From DATFYI01 sp035315125 (lineage in GTDB: Bacteria; Chloroflexota; Anaerolineae; Anaerolineales; Anaerolineaceae), in assembly GCA_035315125.1 (NCBI GenBank), contig DATFYI010000006.1, forward strand, positions 1 through 12,603: a stretch of 12,603 bases of DNA, written 5' to 3'. Shown here piece by piece: positions 6,287-12,603 of the stretch. The position numbers were made by a program, and so were the translations under genes. Each line of letters starts with the position of its first letter. Positions within the stretch are counted from its first letter, which is position 1. The notes under the pieces were generated by a model. It had not been told where the DNA came from, did no database searches, and saw only the letters and a list, made by a program, of their open reading frames with translations.

Positions 6287-6910
6287 ATGGATCATGACCT
6301 GGAACATGCCGAAAAAAAGATGGACCGGCGTTCCATCCGGACGCGGCGCGCACTTCGCGAAGCGCTGATCGCCCTGATTCTCGAAAAAGGCTATGAATCG
6401 ATTACTGTGCAGGATATCACCGACCGCGCTGATTTAAATAGGGGCACGCTGTACCTGCATTATCGCGATAAACAAGACCTACTCCTGAGCAGCAGTAACG
6501 ATGCATACAATGAACTGCTCGCCCAGTTTACGCCGATTTCAGCTCAGAATCTGAGCATGGATATTTCTGAACGCCACCTGACAATTGTTTTTCAGCATGT
6601 TGCGGCGAATGCCGACTATTACCGCGTCATGCTTGGCGAATATGGCGTGCCGGCTTTTATCACCCGGCTGCGCCACCTCGTTTCCCAGGTCAGTCTAGAA
6701 CGGCTCGAGGCGCTGCGAATGCTGGTTCCTGCAAAGCCTTTCCCTTCGGAGCTTATTGCCGGCTTTTCTGGCGGCGCGATCATCGGCGTGCTTGAATGGT
6801 GGCTGGAAAACGATATGCCTATGGCAGCAGAAGAGCTGGCTCGATATACAGTCCAATTAACCGTGAGTGGTTTATACCCAACTCTGGGCATGGACAATCC
6901 GTTTGCTTGA
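6287..6910 (+). CDS. TetR/AcrR-family regulator (probable regulator of the alpha/beta hydrolase)
   Basis: A 207-residue TetR protein. After a charged N-terminus, RRALREALIALILEKGYESI leads into the HTH ITVQDITDRADLNRGTLYLHY (about 39-59), followed by DKQDLL. The C-terminal FSGGAIIGVLEWWLENDMPMAAEELARY resembles the TetR_C_7/DhaS subgroup, as does the regulator at 339-902, so the two may be distant paralogues. The ATG at 6287 has AGGTG 10 nt upstream; an in-frame ATG at 6320 (MDRRS) is possible but has no ribosome binding site. It diverges from the hydrolase gene with overlapping promoters and operator-like palindromes on both sides. Confidence 0.88.
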   Translation: MDHDLEHAEKKMDRRSIRTRRALREALIALILEKGYESITVQDITDRADLNRGTLYLHYRDKQDLLLSSSNDAYNELLAQFTPISAQNLSMDISERHLTIVFQHVAANADYYRVMLGEYGVPAFITRLRHLVSQVSLERLEALRMLVPAKPFPSELIAGFSGGAIIGVLEWWLENDMPMAAEELARYTVQLTVSGLYPTLGMDNPFA

Positions 6911-6949
6911 TTCAAAGATCTCTAATTCCATAAGAATGCATGTATTACA

Positions 6950-6982
6950 AAACAAAAAGCGCCTTCTGATCTGGAAGGCGCT
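6950..6982 (-). terminator. Rho-independent terminator of the mevalonate cluster
   Basis: AGCGCCTTC (6958-6966) pairs perfectly with GAAGGCGCT (6974-6982) around a 7-nt loop. On the minus strand it runs into UUUUUGUUUUG. It closes the HMG-CoA reductase to DUF35 transcription unit. It may also slow plus-strand transcription from the TetR gene ending at 6910, though it has no U-tract in that direction. Confidence 0.85.
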
Positions 6983-7010
6983 CTATTGAATCATTTTAGA
7001 AATTTAGTGC

Positions 7011-7418
7011 TTACCGCTGACCGGCAAGTACCGGTCTAAATTTATACCCGTACACCAACATGCCGCGCTCATCACCATCCGAGCGGATCTTGCGGGTGAC
7101 CATCTCAACCGGCATGCCGATTTCGACCGGCTTTTCACCCAGGTCGGTCAGCTGGGCGGTGATCATGGGGCCTTCTTTTAGCTTAATAATTGCGACCGTG
7201 TAAGGCGCATTTTCATCGTACCCGGCCGGTGCATCTTGCATGACCGTGTATGAAAATACTTCACCTTGCCCACTGAAGGTGTATTGTTGTTTTGCTTCTC
7301 CGCCGCAGTGCGGGCAAACATCCCGTGGAGGAAACAGCTTGGCCTGGCAGTGCGGGCAAACTTCACCGACCAGTGCGTAACGCTGCTGCTTCAGTCGCCA
7401 ATGACGTGGGATTTCCAT
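7011..7418 (-). CDS. DUF35 Zn-ribbon/OB-fold protein, partner of thiolase and HMG-CoA synthase
   Basis: A 135-residue DUF35 (YdcC-like/acyl-CoA-binding OB-fold) protein. The Zn ribbon has Cys21, Cys24, Cys35 and Cys38 (CPHC, ten residues, CPHC). An OB fold follows (GEVFSYTVMQDAPAGYDENAPYTVAIIKLKEGPMITAQL). In archaea the homologue bridges acetoacetyl-CoA thiolase and HMG-CoA synthase and helps form a shared CoA-binding channel; the gene context here is the same. It is the last gene of the cluster and sits 137 bp after the thiolase gene, a long gap for an operon. The ATG at 7418 has AAGGAG, but 13 nt away, so translation may be weak. DUF35 proteins also partner thiolase-like aldolases such as Ltp2, which matters given the neighbour's unusual active site. 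Confidence 0.9.
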   Translation of the reverse strand: MEIPRHWRLKQQRYALVGEVCPHCQAKLFPPRDVCPHCGGEAKQQYTFSGQGEVFSYTVMQDAPAGYDENAPYTVAIIKLKEGPMITAQLTDLGEKPVEIGMPVEMVTRKIRSDGDERGMLVYGYKFRPVLAGQR

Positions 7419-7555
7419 AGATTTTCTTCAACTCCTTAATAAGATTGCCAATACGAAGACTAGTTTATCGGGCAGTCCCTATCAAAACCTATCAGAGTGG
7501 GAATAATAACTCTCAATGGGTCTCAAACAAGGCTTCAACCTGCCCAACGCCGCGC
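7419..7555. other. Long intergenic gap inside the mevalonate cluster, with a short tandem repeat
   Basis: 137 bp without a gene between the thiolase-like and DUF35 genes; the other gaps in the cluster are 18 and 45 bp. CCTATCA occurs twice at 7478-7484 and 7488-7494, exactly 10 bp apart, and is the only structured element I see. A possible minus-strand -35 (TTGATA) overlaps the repeat, but no good -10 follows, so an internal promoter is not proven. Confidence 0.5.
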
Positions 7556-8713
7556 TTACAACCGCTCCAATACATGCGTAATGGCAGTCGAGGCCGGGCC
7601 GCCCAGCGACTGCACCATCGCCAGACGCGCGTTGGGGATCTGTGCTTTGCCCGCCAGACCGCGCAACTGCGTGACCGCTTCTACCACCTGGTAAACACCG
7701 CTGGCTCCCAATGGGTTGCCGCGACCCTTCAAACCGCCCATGGTCATAACCGGCAGCTTACCGCCCGGACAAAGCTCGCCGCTCTGAGCCAGCAACCAGC
7801 CCTGGCCGCGTTTTGCAAAACCGGCCGCTTCCAGGGATAACAAGGCATAGATCGAGAAAGCATCGCACAGCTCGAACAGGTCCACATCGCCGGGCAGGAT
7901 GCCGGCCTGGCGGCAGGCCCGCTCGGTGGAGGCGGTGACCGCCTCAAAAAGCAGTGGGTCGCGCCGGTCATGCAAGGATAGGCTGTCGACCACCACGCTC
8001 GAACCCACAATCCGCACCAACGGCTGGGGCAATCCAGCCGGTACCAATTCAGGCCGGGTCAGCACAACGGCGGCGGCGCCATCGGCGTAGGCAGCCATAT
8101 CGTACAGGTTGAGCGGATCGCTGATCAACTCGGCCCGATTATAGGCCTCGCGGCTGATGGGCTTGCGGTACATGGCATTGGGGTTATTGACTGCATTGGC
8201 GTGCGCCAGCAGTGGAATTTCGGCAAAGGCCTGGCGCGGCGCCTTATACTCGTACATGTAACGCTGCATCAGCAGCGCAGCCAGACTGGTGGGAGTAACA
8301 CCCTGGACAGCCTCATAATCGTAATCAGTGGACTGGGCCACGGCCGATTCGAGCTCTGAGCCGACCATATCGGTATATTTCTCAACACCCAACACAACAG
8401 CCGTATCGACAAAGCCGGAAGCAACCGCCAGATAGCCCAAATGAAACGCCCCCGCTCCGGAAGCGCCGGCTGCTTCCACGGTATAGGCTTCAATACCATC
8501 CAACCCGATGTTTTCAGCCAATAAAGCTCCCAAATTGGCCTGGTGTGAAACAACCGAAGCCAGCATATTACCAATATACATGGCCTGTGGTTTCAAACCA
8601 GCAAAGTCATGCAATGCTGCCAGGACAGCACGCGTGCCCAGGCTGCGCAGCGAGGCATCCCAATGTTCCCCAACCGGTACCTGGCCAATTCCAGCAATGA
8701 CGACTTCAGTCAT
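7556..8713 (-). CDS. Archaeal-type thiolase homologue with substituted active site
   Basis: A 385-residue thiolase-fold protein, full length, clearly of the archaeal acetoacetyl-CoA thiolase/SCP2-thiolase group that works with HMG-CoA synthase and DUF35. The fold is well kept: N-terminal VVIAGIGQVPVGE, YIGNMLAS, GVEKYTDMVGSE, MAAYADGAAAVVL (206-218), LHDRRD (247-252), GGLKGRGNPLGASG (326-339). The catalytic positions are not. The nucleophilic Cys of the xACASG motif is Gly83 (AAGASG; codon GGC). The His of HDxFS is Cys283 (ELCDAFS). The His of GHPxGA is Asn333 (GNPLGA). The C-terminal HN-GG is QS-L-GG (368-372). Claisen condensation as in normal thiolases therefore looks impossible. It may be a scaffold for the HMG-CoA synthase complex, or have a changed activity. 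ATG 8713 has GAGGA upstream; the gap from HMG-CoA synthase is 18 bp. Confidence 0.88.
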   Translation of the reverse strand: MTEVVIAGIGQVPVGEHWDASLRSLGTRAVLAALHDFAGLKPQAMYIGNMLASVVSHQANLGALLAENIGLDGIEAYTVEAAGASGAGAFHLGYLAVASGFVDTAVVLGVEKYTDMVGSELESAVAQSTDYDYEAVQGVTPTSLAALLMQRYMYEYKAPRQAFAEIPLLAHANAVNNPNAMYRKPISREAYNRAELISDPLNLYDMAAYADGAAAVVLTRPELVPAGLPQPLVRIVGSSVVVDSLSLHDRRDPLLFEAVTASTERACRQAGILPGDVDLFELCDAFSIYALLSLEAAGFAKRGQGWLLAQSGELCPGGKLPVMTMGGLKGRGNPLGASGVYQVVEAVTQLRGLAGKAQIPNARLAMVQSLGGPASTAITHVLERL

Positions 8714-8731
8714 AATTTTTCCTCGTCCAAA

Positions 8732-9823
8732 TTATTTCATGGCCAGCTTGCCGCGCAGGCGGACGTACGTGCCGTAATCGATCTGGGTGCGGCGAGCAAT
8801 GTAATCGGCGGTATGCGGCGCCAGATCCCGACGAGCTTCAATGGCATCCATGACCCGGATGATGAAGGCATCCGAGCCGGCACCCGAGCCAAAGGAAACC
8901 ATCAGGATGCGGTCACCGGGCTTTGCAATATCCAACACGGCGCTCAGACCGATCAATGCAGCCCCGGCATAAGTGTTGCCGATGACCGGTACCAATAAAC
9001 CGGGTTTGATCTGTTCGTCGCTGAAGCCGAGCATCCCGGCCGCGCGTTGTGGGAATTTTGTATTCGGTTGGTGAAAAACGGCATAGCTAAAATCTTTGGC
9101 GGTCGTGCCGGTGGCTTCCATCAAATATTTTCCGGCTTCGGTGATGTGCTTAAAATAACCCGGATCACCGGTAAAGCGTTGGCCATGCTCGGGGTATTTT
9201 TGCTCGGCTCGCCGCCAGAAATCAGGCGTATCCGTCACGTACGAATAAGATTCTTCGATCTCAGCCAGGGATTCTTCGGCCGGCCCCACAATGTAAGCCG
9301 CTCCGCCGCAGCCGGCAGTGTATTCCAGGGCATCACCCGGACGTCCCTGGGCCGTATCCATGCCAATCGCCAGAGCATAGCTGGCCATGCCAGAACCCAC
9401 CAGACCCATAGAAGCGACCAGCGCTTCGGTGCCGGCCTTGCAGGCAAATTCCCAATCGGCCGCCTGAGTGTTCGGCGTGGCTCCAATCGCCTCGGCTACA
9501 ATGGTCGAGGTGGGCTTAACCGCATAAGGGTGAGACTCGGAGCCAACCCATACTGCCCGCAGGTCACATGGATCGATGCCGGCGCGCGCCAGAGCATTGC
9601 GGGCAGCTTCAATTGACATGGTGGCGACGTCTTCGTCCAGGCCGGCCACAGCCTTTTCCTTGATCGGCAGCCCACCTTTGCCGCCGGTCCAAATGCGGGC
9701 CACCTCGCTGGCGGGCAGGCGGTAGCGGGGGACATAAGCGCCGTAGCCCATGATGCCAACCGGCTTGACCGGTTTCAGGAACGAAATGTCCTTATGCTGA
9801 TGTTCATGTGTCGAGATTTCCAT
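8732..9823 (-). CDS. Hydroxymethylglutaryl-CoA synthase, archaeal type
   Basis: A 363-residue enzyme that condenses acetyl-CoA with acetoacetyl-CoA to HMG-CoA, the second step of the mevalonate pathway. It is the archaeal type (about 350 residues), not the eukaryote/Firmicutes type. Catalytic residues are present: Glu96 in GSESHPYAVKP, the acyl-carrying Cys128 in EFACKAGTEAL, and His251 in VFHQPNTKFP. The N-terminal strand is VGIMGYGAYVPRYR (22-35), preceded by about 20 extra residues with a His-rich start (HEHQH). The start is supported by GGAG 8 nt before ATG 9823. The C-terminal YGTYVRLRGKL is family-typical. It follows HMG-CoA reductase by 45 bp and precedes the thiolase-like gene by 18 bp, as part of one operon. 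Unlike the thiolase-like neighbour, it looks fully functional. Confidence 0.95.
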   Translation of the reverse strand: MEISTHEHQHKDISFLKPVKPVGIMGYGAYVPRYRLPASEVARIWTGGKGGLPIKEKAVAGLDEDVATMSIEAARNALARAGIDPCDLRAVWVGSESHPYAVKPTSTIVAEAIGATPNTQAADWEFACKAGTEALVASMGLVGSGMASYALAIGMDTAQGRPGDALEYTAGCGGAAYIVGPAEESLAEIEESYSYVTDTPDFWRRAEQKYPEHGQRFTGDPGYFKHITEAGKYLMEATGTTAKDFSYAVFHQPNTKFPQRAAGMLGFSDEQIKPGLLVPVIGNTYAGAALIGLSAVLDIAKPGDRILMVSFGSGAGSDAFIIRVMDAIEARRDLAPHTADYIARRTQIDYGTYVRLRGKLAMK

Positions 9824-9868
9824 GCGATAAGCTCCAGGTTTCTTTTTGTCCGCCTGCGGGAGACAAAT

Positions 9869-11167
9869 TTATATTTTCTTTTTCCATTCTTTCAGGATTT
9901 CTTCGGCGCGATCGACGCGCACTTGTTTTTCGGCGACAAGCTGCTGCGCCAGGCGATCGACCTGATCCCCCTCTGCCCCGGCCGCAATCGCGACCTGGCG
10001 AGCGTGCAGGCTCATGTGGCCGCGCTGGATGCCTTCGGTAGCCAGCGCCCGTAAAGCTGCCAGATTCTGGGCCAGCCCAACCGATACAATAATCTCTGCC
10101 AGGTCGGCCGCGGTCTTTACGCCCATGAGTTTCAAAGCGGCTTTGGCGCCCGGATGAACCCGAGTGGCCCCGCCCACAATTCCAACCGCCATCGGCATTT
10201 CCAACGTCCCAACCAGATTGCCATCCCTGTCTTTTCCCCAGGTAGAGAGACTGGTGTAACGGCCACTGCGGGCTGCATAAGCATGAGCGCCGGCCTCCAC
10301 TGCTCGCCAATCGTTGCCGGTCGCAATCACCACCGCATCCACGCCGTTCATGATGCCCTTATTATGGGTGGCGGCGCGGTATGGGTCGGCGGCAGCAAAT
10401 GCCCAGGCCGCGATAATATTATCTCGCACCGCTTCGGCGCTGTAATTTTCAAACGCCAGCCCAGAAAGCGGGATTTCACAGCGGGCGCGCGCCAGGCGAC
10501 GGTTCGCCAGGTTCGAAAGGATACGCAACAGCACCCGCCCTCCCGTCAGGGATTCGACCAGCGGCGTCAATCGCTCTATGGCGGTATTGACGGCATTGGC
10601 GCCCATGGCATCCCGCACATCATAGATCAGGTGCAGCACCAGGAAAGACCCGATGGCCGAATCTTCGATCAAGCGCACTTCCAAATCGCGCGGTCCACCG
10701 CCCAACTGGTTGAGCAACGGATCGACGGCGGCGGCTTCCGCCAGCAAGCGTTCTTTATTTTCAAGCAGAATCAAGCGGGCCTGGGCGTTATTCGTCAAAT
10801 CCAGAATCTGCATCTGGCCGATCATCTCCGGTTGAGTAGCATGAGCGGAGAAACCACCGCCAGCTTTGGCCAGGCGCGCCATAAAGGAGGCTCCAGCCAC
10901 GACCGAGGGCTCTTCGATGACCATTGGGACCAGCACCGGGCGCCCATTGATGACAAAATTTTGGGCAATCCCCAGCGGCAGGGCATAAGTGCCGACCACG
11001 TTCTCGATCATGTGGTCGGCCTGATCGATCGTCAGACCGGTGGTACCGCTCAAAGATGCCAGATCCGTAAGGCTAAGACCGGCCTGGCTCGACAGCAGCA
11101 ATTGTCGATCTGCCAGGGAAAGGTTATAGAATTTAACTCGCTCCGTTTCGCTCGGGGCTGGCGGCAT
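9869..11167 (-). CDS. mvaA: Hydroxymethylglutaryl-CoA reductase, class II
   Basis: A 432-residue HMG-CoA reductase, reducing HMG-CoA to mevalonate with NAD(P)H (or the reverse in mevalonate degraders). Length and motifs are of class II (Pseudomonas mevalonii/Staphylococcus type). They include MIENVVGTYALPLGIAQNF (53-71), EEPSVVAGAS with the catalytic Glu (85-94), DVRDAMGAN (183-191), THNKGIMNG with Lys270, ATGNDWRAVEAGAHAYA with Asp286, and HMSLHAR with His388 as the general acid. No membrane anchor is present. ATG 11167 follows a perfect AAGGAGG at 5 nt. First gene of the cluster. The pairing with HMG-CoA synthase and DUF35 argues for biosynthesis rather than degradation. The coenzyme cannot be decided with certainty from sequence alone. 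No convincing promoter is seen in the upstream 178 bp, although the terminator at 11347-11393 implies one. Confidence 0.95.
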   Translation of the reverse strand: MPPAPSETERVKFYNLSLADRQLLLSSQAGLSLTDLASLSGTTGLTIDQADHMIENVVGTYALPLGIAQNFVINGRPVLVPMVIEEPSVVAGASFMARLAKAGGGFSAHATQPEMIGQMQILDLTNNAQARLILLENKERLLAEAAAVDPLLNQLGGGPRDLEVRLIEDSAIGSFLVLHLIYDVRDAMGANAVNTAIERLTPLVESLTGGRVLLRILSNLANRRLARARCEIPLSGLAFENYSAEAVRDNIIAAWAFAAADPYRAATHNKGIMNGVDAVVIATGNDWRAVEAGAHAYAARSGRYTSLSTWGKDRDGNLVGTLEMPMAVGIVGGATRVHPGAKAALKLMGVKTAADLAEIIVSVGLAQNLAALRALATEGIQRGHMSLHARQVAIAAGAEGDQVDRLAQQLVAEKQVRVDRAEEILKEWKKKI

Positions 11168-11213
11168 GCTTGCCTCCTTTTAGCCAGGCAGGATTATTTT
11201 TATAGCTTTGGTT

Positions 11214-11224
11214 CAGGTGACCTG
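11214..11224. repeat. Small palindrome upstream of HMG-CoA reductase
   Basis: CAGGTGACCTG, 5-bp arms around one base, about 50 bp upstream of the reductase start and beside a TATAAA on the minus strand. It is a candidate regulator site, but short enough to occur by chance. Confidence 0.3.
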
Positions 11225-11346
11225 CTCGAGATGCAGATTAATGTCGGGGTCTCCAGAGAACAATCCCAATCTTATGCGCCAATAACTGGCAAAAGCTATC
11301 AAGATTAAGCCTCCAGAGCACATGAATGCATAAGAACATTAACCAT

Positions 11347-11393
11347 AAAAAAACGAGGGTCCGAATGATGAGCTTGCATTCCCTTGACCCTCG
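11347..11393 (-). terminator. Rho-independent terminator of the UPF0173 hydrolase gene
   Basis: CGAGGGTC (11354-11361) pairs with GACCCTCG (11386-11393); inside, GAATG pairs with CATTC, giving a two-part stem. On the minus strand it ends in seven U (A-run 11347-11353). It lies 30 nt past the hydrolase stop and separates it from the reductase operon downstream. Confidence 0.85.
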
Positions 11394-11422
11394 CTTGCCA
11401 TTACAAATATTTCTGTTTCAAG

Positions 11423-12112
11423 CTATTTCTCTAACACAAAGGTCTCCCCGGGTTTTAGAACGTGCACTTTAGCGCCGGTTTCCTCTGTCACACGCCTGGC
11501 CCAGGCCTTGCCGTCCTGAGAGATCAGATCAAAAGTATTGTAATGGATCGGGATAACGTGTTTTGGCTCAAGCAGTTTGACGGCTCGCAGCGCATCCTCC
11601 GGGCCCATGGTATAGTTGTCGCCGATTGGTATAACCGCCAGGTCAAGGCCCTCTTCACCGATCAAACGCATATCGCCAAATAGACCGGTATCTCCGGCCA
11701 GATATACTTTCAAGCCATCATTCGTCGTGATTAAAAAGCCAGCCGGATTTCCGCCATTCGAACCATCCGGCAGAGCCGAGCCATGCAACGCCAGGGTCAA
11801 TTTGGTATAACCAAAAGGATGCTGATAACCTCCGCCCAGGTGCTGCCCATGCGATTTGACACCCTTTTTTTCGAACCACCCGGCTATCTCAAAATTGCTG
11901 ATCACGGTTGCCTTGGTCCGTTTGGCAATCTGGGCCGCATCGCCAACATGATCACTGTGACCGTGCGTAATCAAGATAAAATCAGCCGGAACCTTATCGG
12001 CAGTGATACTGGCGGCCGGATTACCGGTCAGGAATGGATCGACCAGGATGTGGTAATTGCCCGTCTCCAGGCCCAGGGCTGCATGCCCATACCAGGTTAT
12101 TTTCAGACTCAT
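11423..12112 (-). CDS. UPF0173 family metal-dependent hydrolase (metallo-beta-lactamase fold)
   Basis: A 229-residue protein, normal length for the UPF0173/YtkL-like group of metallo-beta-lactamase-fold hydrolases. Metal ligands are visible: THGHSDHVGD gives His50, His52, Asp54 and His55; His110 in ALHGS, Asp141 in LAGDTGLFGD, and His190 in IPIHYNTF. The N-terminal MSLKITWYGHAAL and VDPFLTGNP are typical of the group. No signal peptide, so cytoplasmic. ATG 12112 is preceded by GGAGGTG at a good distance. It has its own promoter (12150-12178) and terminator, so it is a single-gene unit. The substrate of this family is unknown; context adds nothing certain. Confidence 0.9.
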   Translation of the reverse strand: MSLKITWYGHAALGLETGNYHILVDPFLTGNPAASITADKVPADFILITHGHSDHVGDAAQIAKRTKATVISNFEIAGWFEKKGVKSHGQHLGGGYQHPFGYTKLTLALHGSALPDGSNGGNPAGFLITTNDGLKVYLAGDTGLFGDMRLIGEEGLDLAVIPIGDNYTMGPEDALRAVKLLEPKHVIPIHYNTFDLISQDGKAWARRVTEETGAKVHVLKPGETFVLEK

Positions 12113-12149
12113 CTTTCACCTCCAAAAAGCGGATCGAAAACTCAGTCAT

Positions 12150-12178
12150 AGTTTACCCGAATTGTTAAACCGTTACAA
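12150..12178 (-). promoter_or_regulatory. Sigma-70 promoter of the UPF0173 gene
   Basis: On the minus strand: TTGTAA (12173-12178), a 17-nt spacer, TAAACT (12150-12155). A GTTTA/TAAAC inverted repeat (12151-12170) overlaps it. Moderate match to consensus, good spacing. Confidence 0.6.
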
Positions 12179-12214
12179 TCAGGAATCCATTAGAAAGGTT
12201 TAAGAAAACGATGC

Positions 12215-12223
12215 TGGTATAAT
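12215..12223 (+). promoter_or_regulatory. Extended -10 promoter of the Mrp gene
   Basis: TGG followed by TATAAT (12218-12223), an extended -10 element. There is no good -35 at 17 nt, which extended -10 promoters can do without. The start near 12229 would leave a leader of about 17 nt carrying the ribosome binding site. Confidence 0.6.
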
Positions 12224-12233
12224 GCGATGACGA

Positions 12234-12239
12234 TAAGGA
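12234..12239 (+). promoter_or_regulatory. Ribosome binding site that sets the Mrp start
   Basis: AAGGAG (12234-12239) lies 6 nt before the ATG at 12246. A nearer ATG at 12241 is out of frame with the protein and too close, so 12246 is the start. Confidence 0.7.
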
Positions 12240-12245
12240 GATGCT

Positions 12246-12603
12246 ATGCCCACCGAACAAGAAATTATGAATTCCCTGCGCCAGGTGTTAGATCCTGAGC
12301 TTGGCCGAAATCTGGTTGAGCTGGGGATGATCCATGATCTGGTGATCAGTCCAGAAGGGCCGGTCCATTTTACGATGGCTTTAACTGTACCTGGCTGCCC
12401 CATGCGTGAACAGATGGCTGCGAATGCCCGTAAAGTAGTTAAGGCATTACCCGGCGTAAGTGATGTGAATATTGAATTCCGTGGCATGACTGAAGAAGAA
12501 CGGAAAGTCGTGCTAGGCGGTGCAGCGCCGGCCCTGCCGAAATTGAATATTTTCAACCAGGTCAAACAGGTGATTGCCATTATGAGCGGCAAGGGCGGGG
12601 TAG
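12246..12603 (+). CDS. Mrp/ApbC-type Fe-S cluster carrier ATPase, N-terminal part (runs off right edge)
   Basis: The first 119 codons of a P-loop ATPase that carries and delivers Fe-S clusters in the cytoplasm. Residues 4-80 are a MIP18/DUF59 domain: LRQVLDPELGRNLVELGMIHDLVI, then LTVPGCPMREQM and LPGVSDVNIEF, the usual pattern. A linker follows, then VIAIMSGKGGV, the start of the deviant Walker A motif (KGGVGKS) of the Mrp/NBP35/MinD group, at which the window ends. The DUF59-Mrp fusion is usual in bacteria. It diverges from the UPF0173 gene; the 133-bp space between them has a promoter for each. Confidence 0.92.
   Translation, partial: MPTEQEIMNSLRQVLDPELGRNLVELGMIHDLVISPEGPVHFTMALTVPGCPMREQMAANARKVVKALPGVSDVNIEFRGMTEEERKVVLGGAAPALPKLNIFNQVKQVIAIMSGKGGV

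Noticed and set aside
7556..8713. Treating the thiolase-like gene as a pseudogene
   Set aside because: The frame is uninterrupted, length is normal, and structural motifs outside the active site are well kept. The changes are substitutions at catalytic sites, not decay.
10154..11308. A 384-codon open frame on the plus strand antisense to HMG-CoA reductase
   Set aside because: Its product is rich in Gln, His and Arg with no recognisable domain. It is the mirror of a well-conserved reductase gene and has no credible ribosome binding site.
1..12603. CRISPR arrays, tRNA or rRNA genes, insertion sequences
   Set aside because: No regularly spaced repeats, no cloverleaf or rRNA-like sequence, and no transposase frame were seen on either strand.

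Overview
The window is a gene-dense stretch of bacterial chromosome with about 50% GC, clear Shine-Dalgarno sites and near-consensus sigma-70 promoters. It combines an archaeal-type HMG-CoA synthase/thiolase/DUF35 cluster, a class II HMG-CoA reductase and an oleate hydratase. That mix fits a Chloroflexota (Anaerolineae-like) bacterium best. This assignment is an inference from gene content only; no rRNA or other phylogenetic marker is present.

Left part (1-2957): the 5' end of an oleate hydratase gene (minus strand) diverges from a TetR-type regulator (plus strand). They share a 160-bp control region with two overlapping consensus promoters and two copies of an operator-like palindrome. A second TetR gene and an ATP-grasp ligase gene follow on the minus strand. 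These two probably form one operon, driven by a consensus promoter beside a 41-bp palindrome.

Middle (3007-6982): a small ankyrin-repeat gene and a CPBP/CAAX membrane protease gene lie on the minus strand. A 483-bp region without a recognisable gene follows, then an alpha/beta hydrolase gene that diverges from a third TetR gene. This regulator-target pair repeats the promoter layout seen at the oleate hydratase locus, and two look-alike terminators bracket it.

Right part (7011-11167): a minus-strand cluster in the order HMG-CoA reductase, HMG-CoA synthase, thiolase-like protein, DUF35 Zn-ribbon/OB-fold protein. This is the upper mevalonate pathway in the organisation archaea use for the thiolase/DUF35/HMG-CoA synthase complex, joined to a class II reductase. 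The main surprise is the thiolase-like protein. Its reading frame is intact and closely follows the archaeal thiolase fold, but the nucleophilic Cys, the HDxF His, the GHP His and the C-terminal HN-GG residues are all replaced. It is probably a non-catalytic scaffold, or an enzyme with a changed activity (Ltp2-type aldolases are a precedent), so acetoacetyl-CoA would have to come from another thiolase.

Right edge (11347-12603): a UPF0173 metallo-hydrolase gene (minus, with terminator and promoter) diverges from the 5' end of an Mrp/ApbC-type Fe-S carrier ATPase gene with an N-terminal MIP18 (DUF59) domain, cut off at the start of its Walker A motif.
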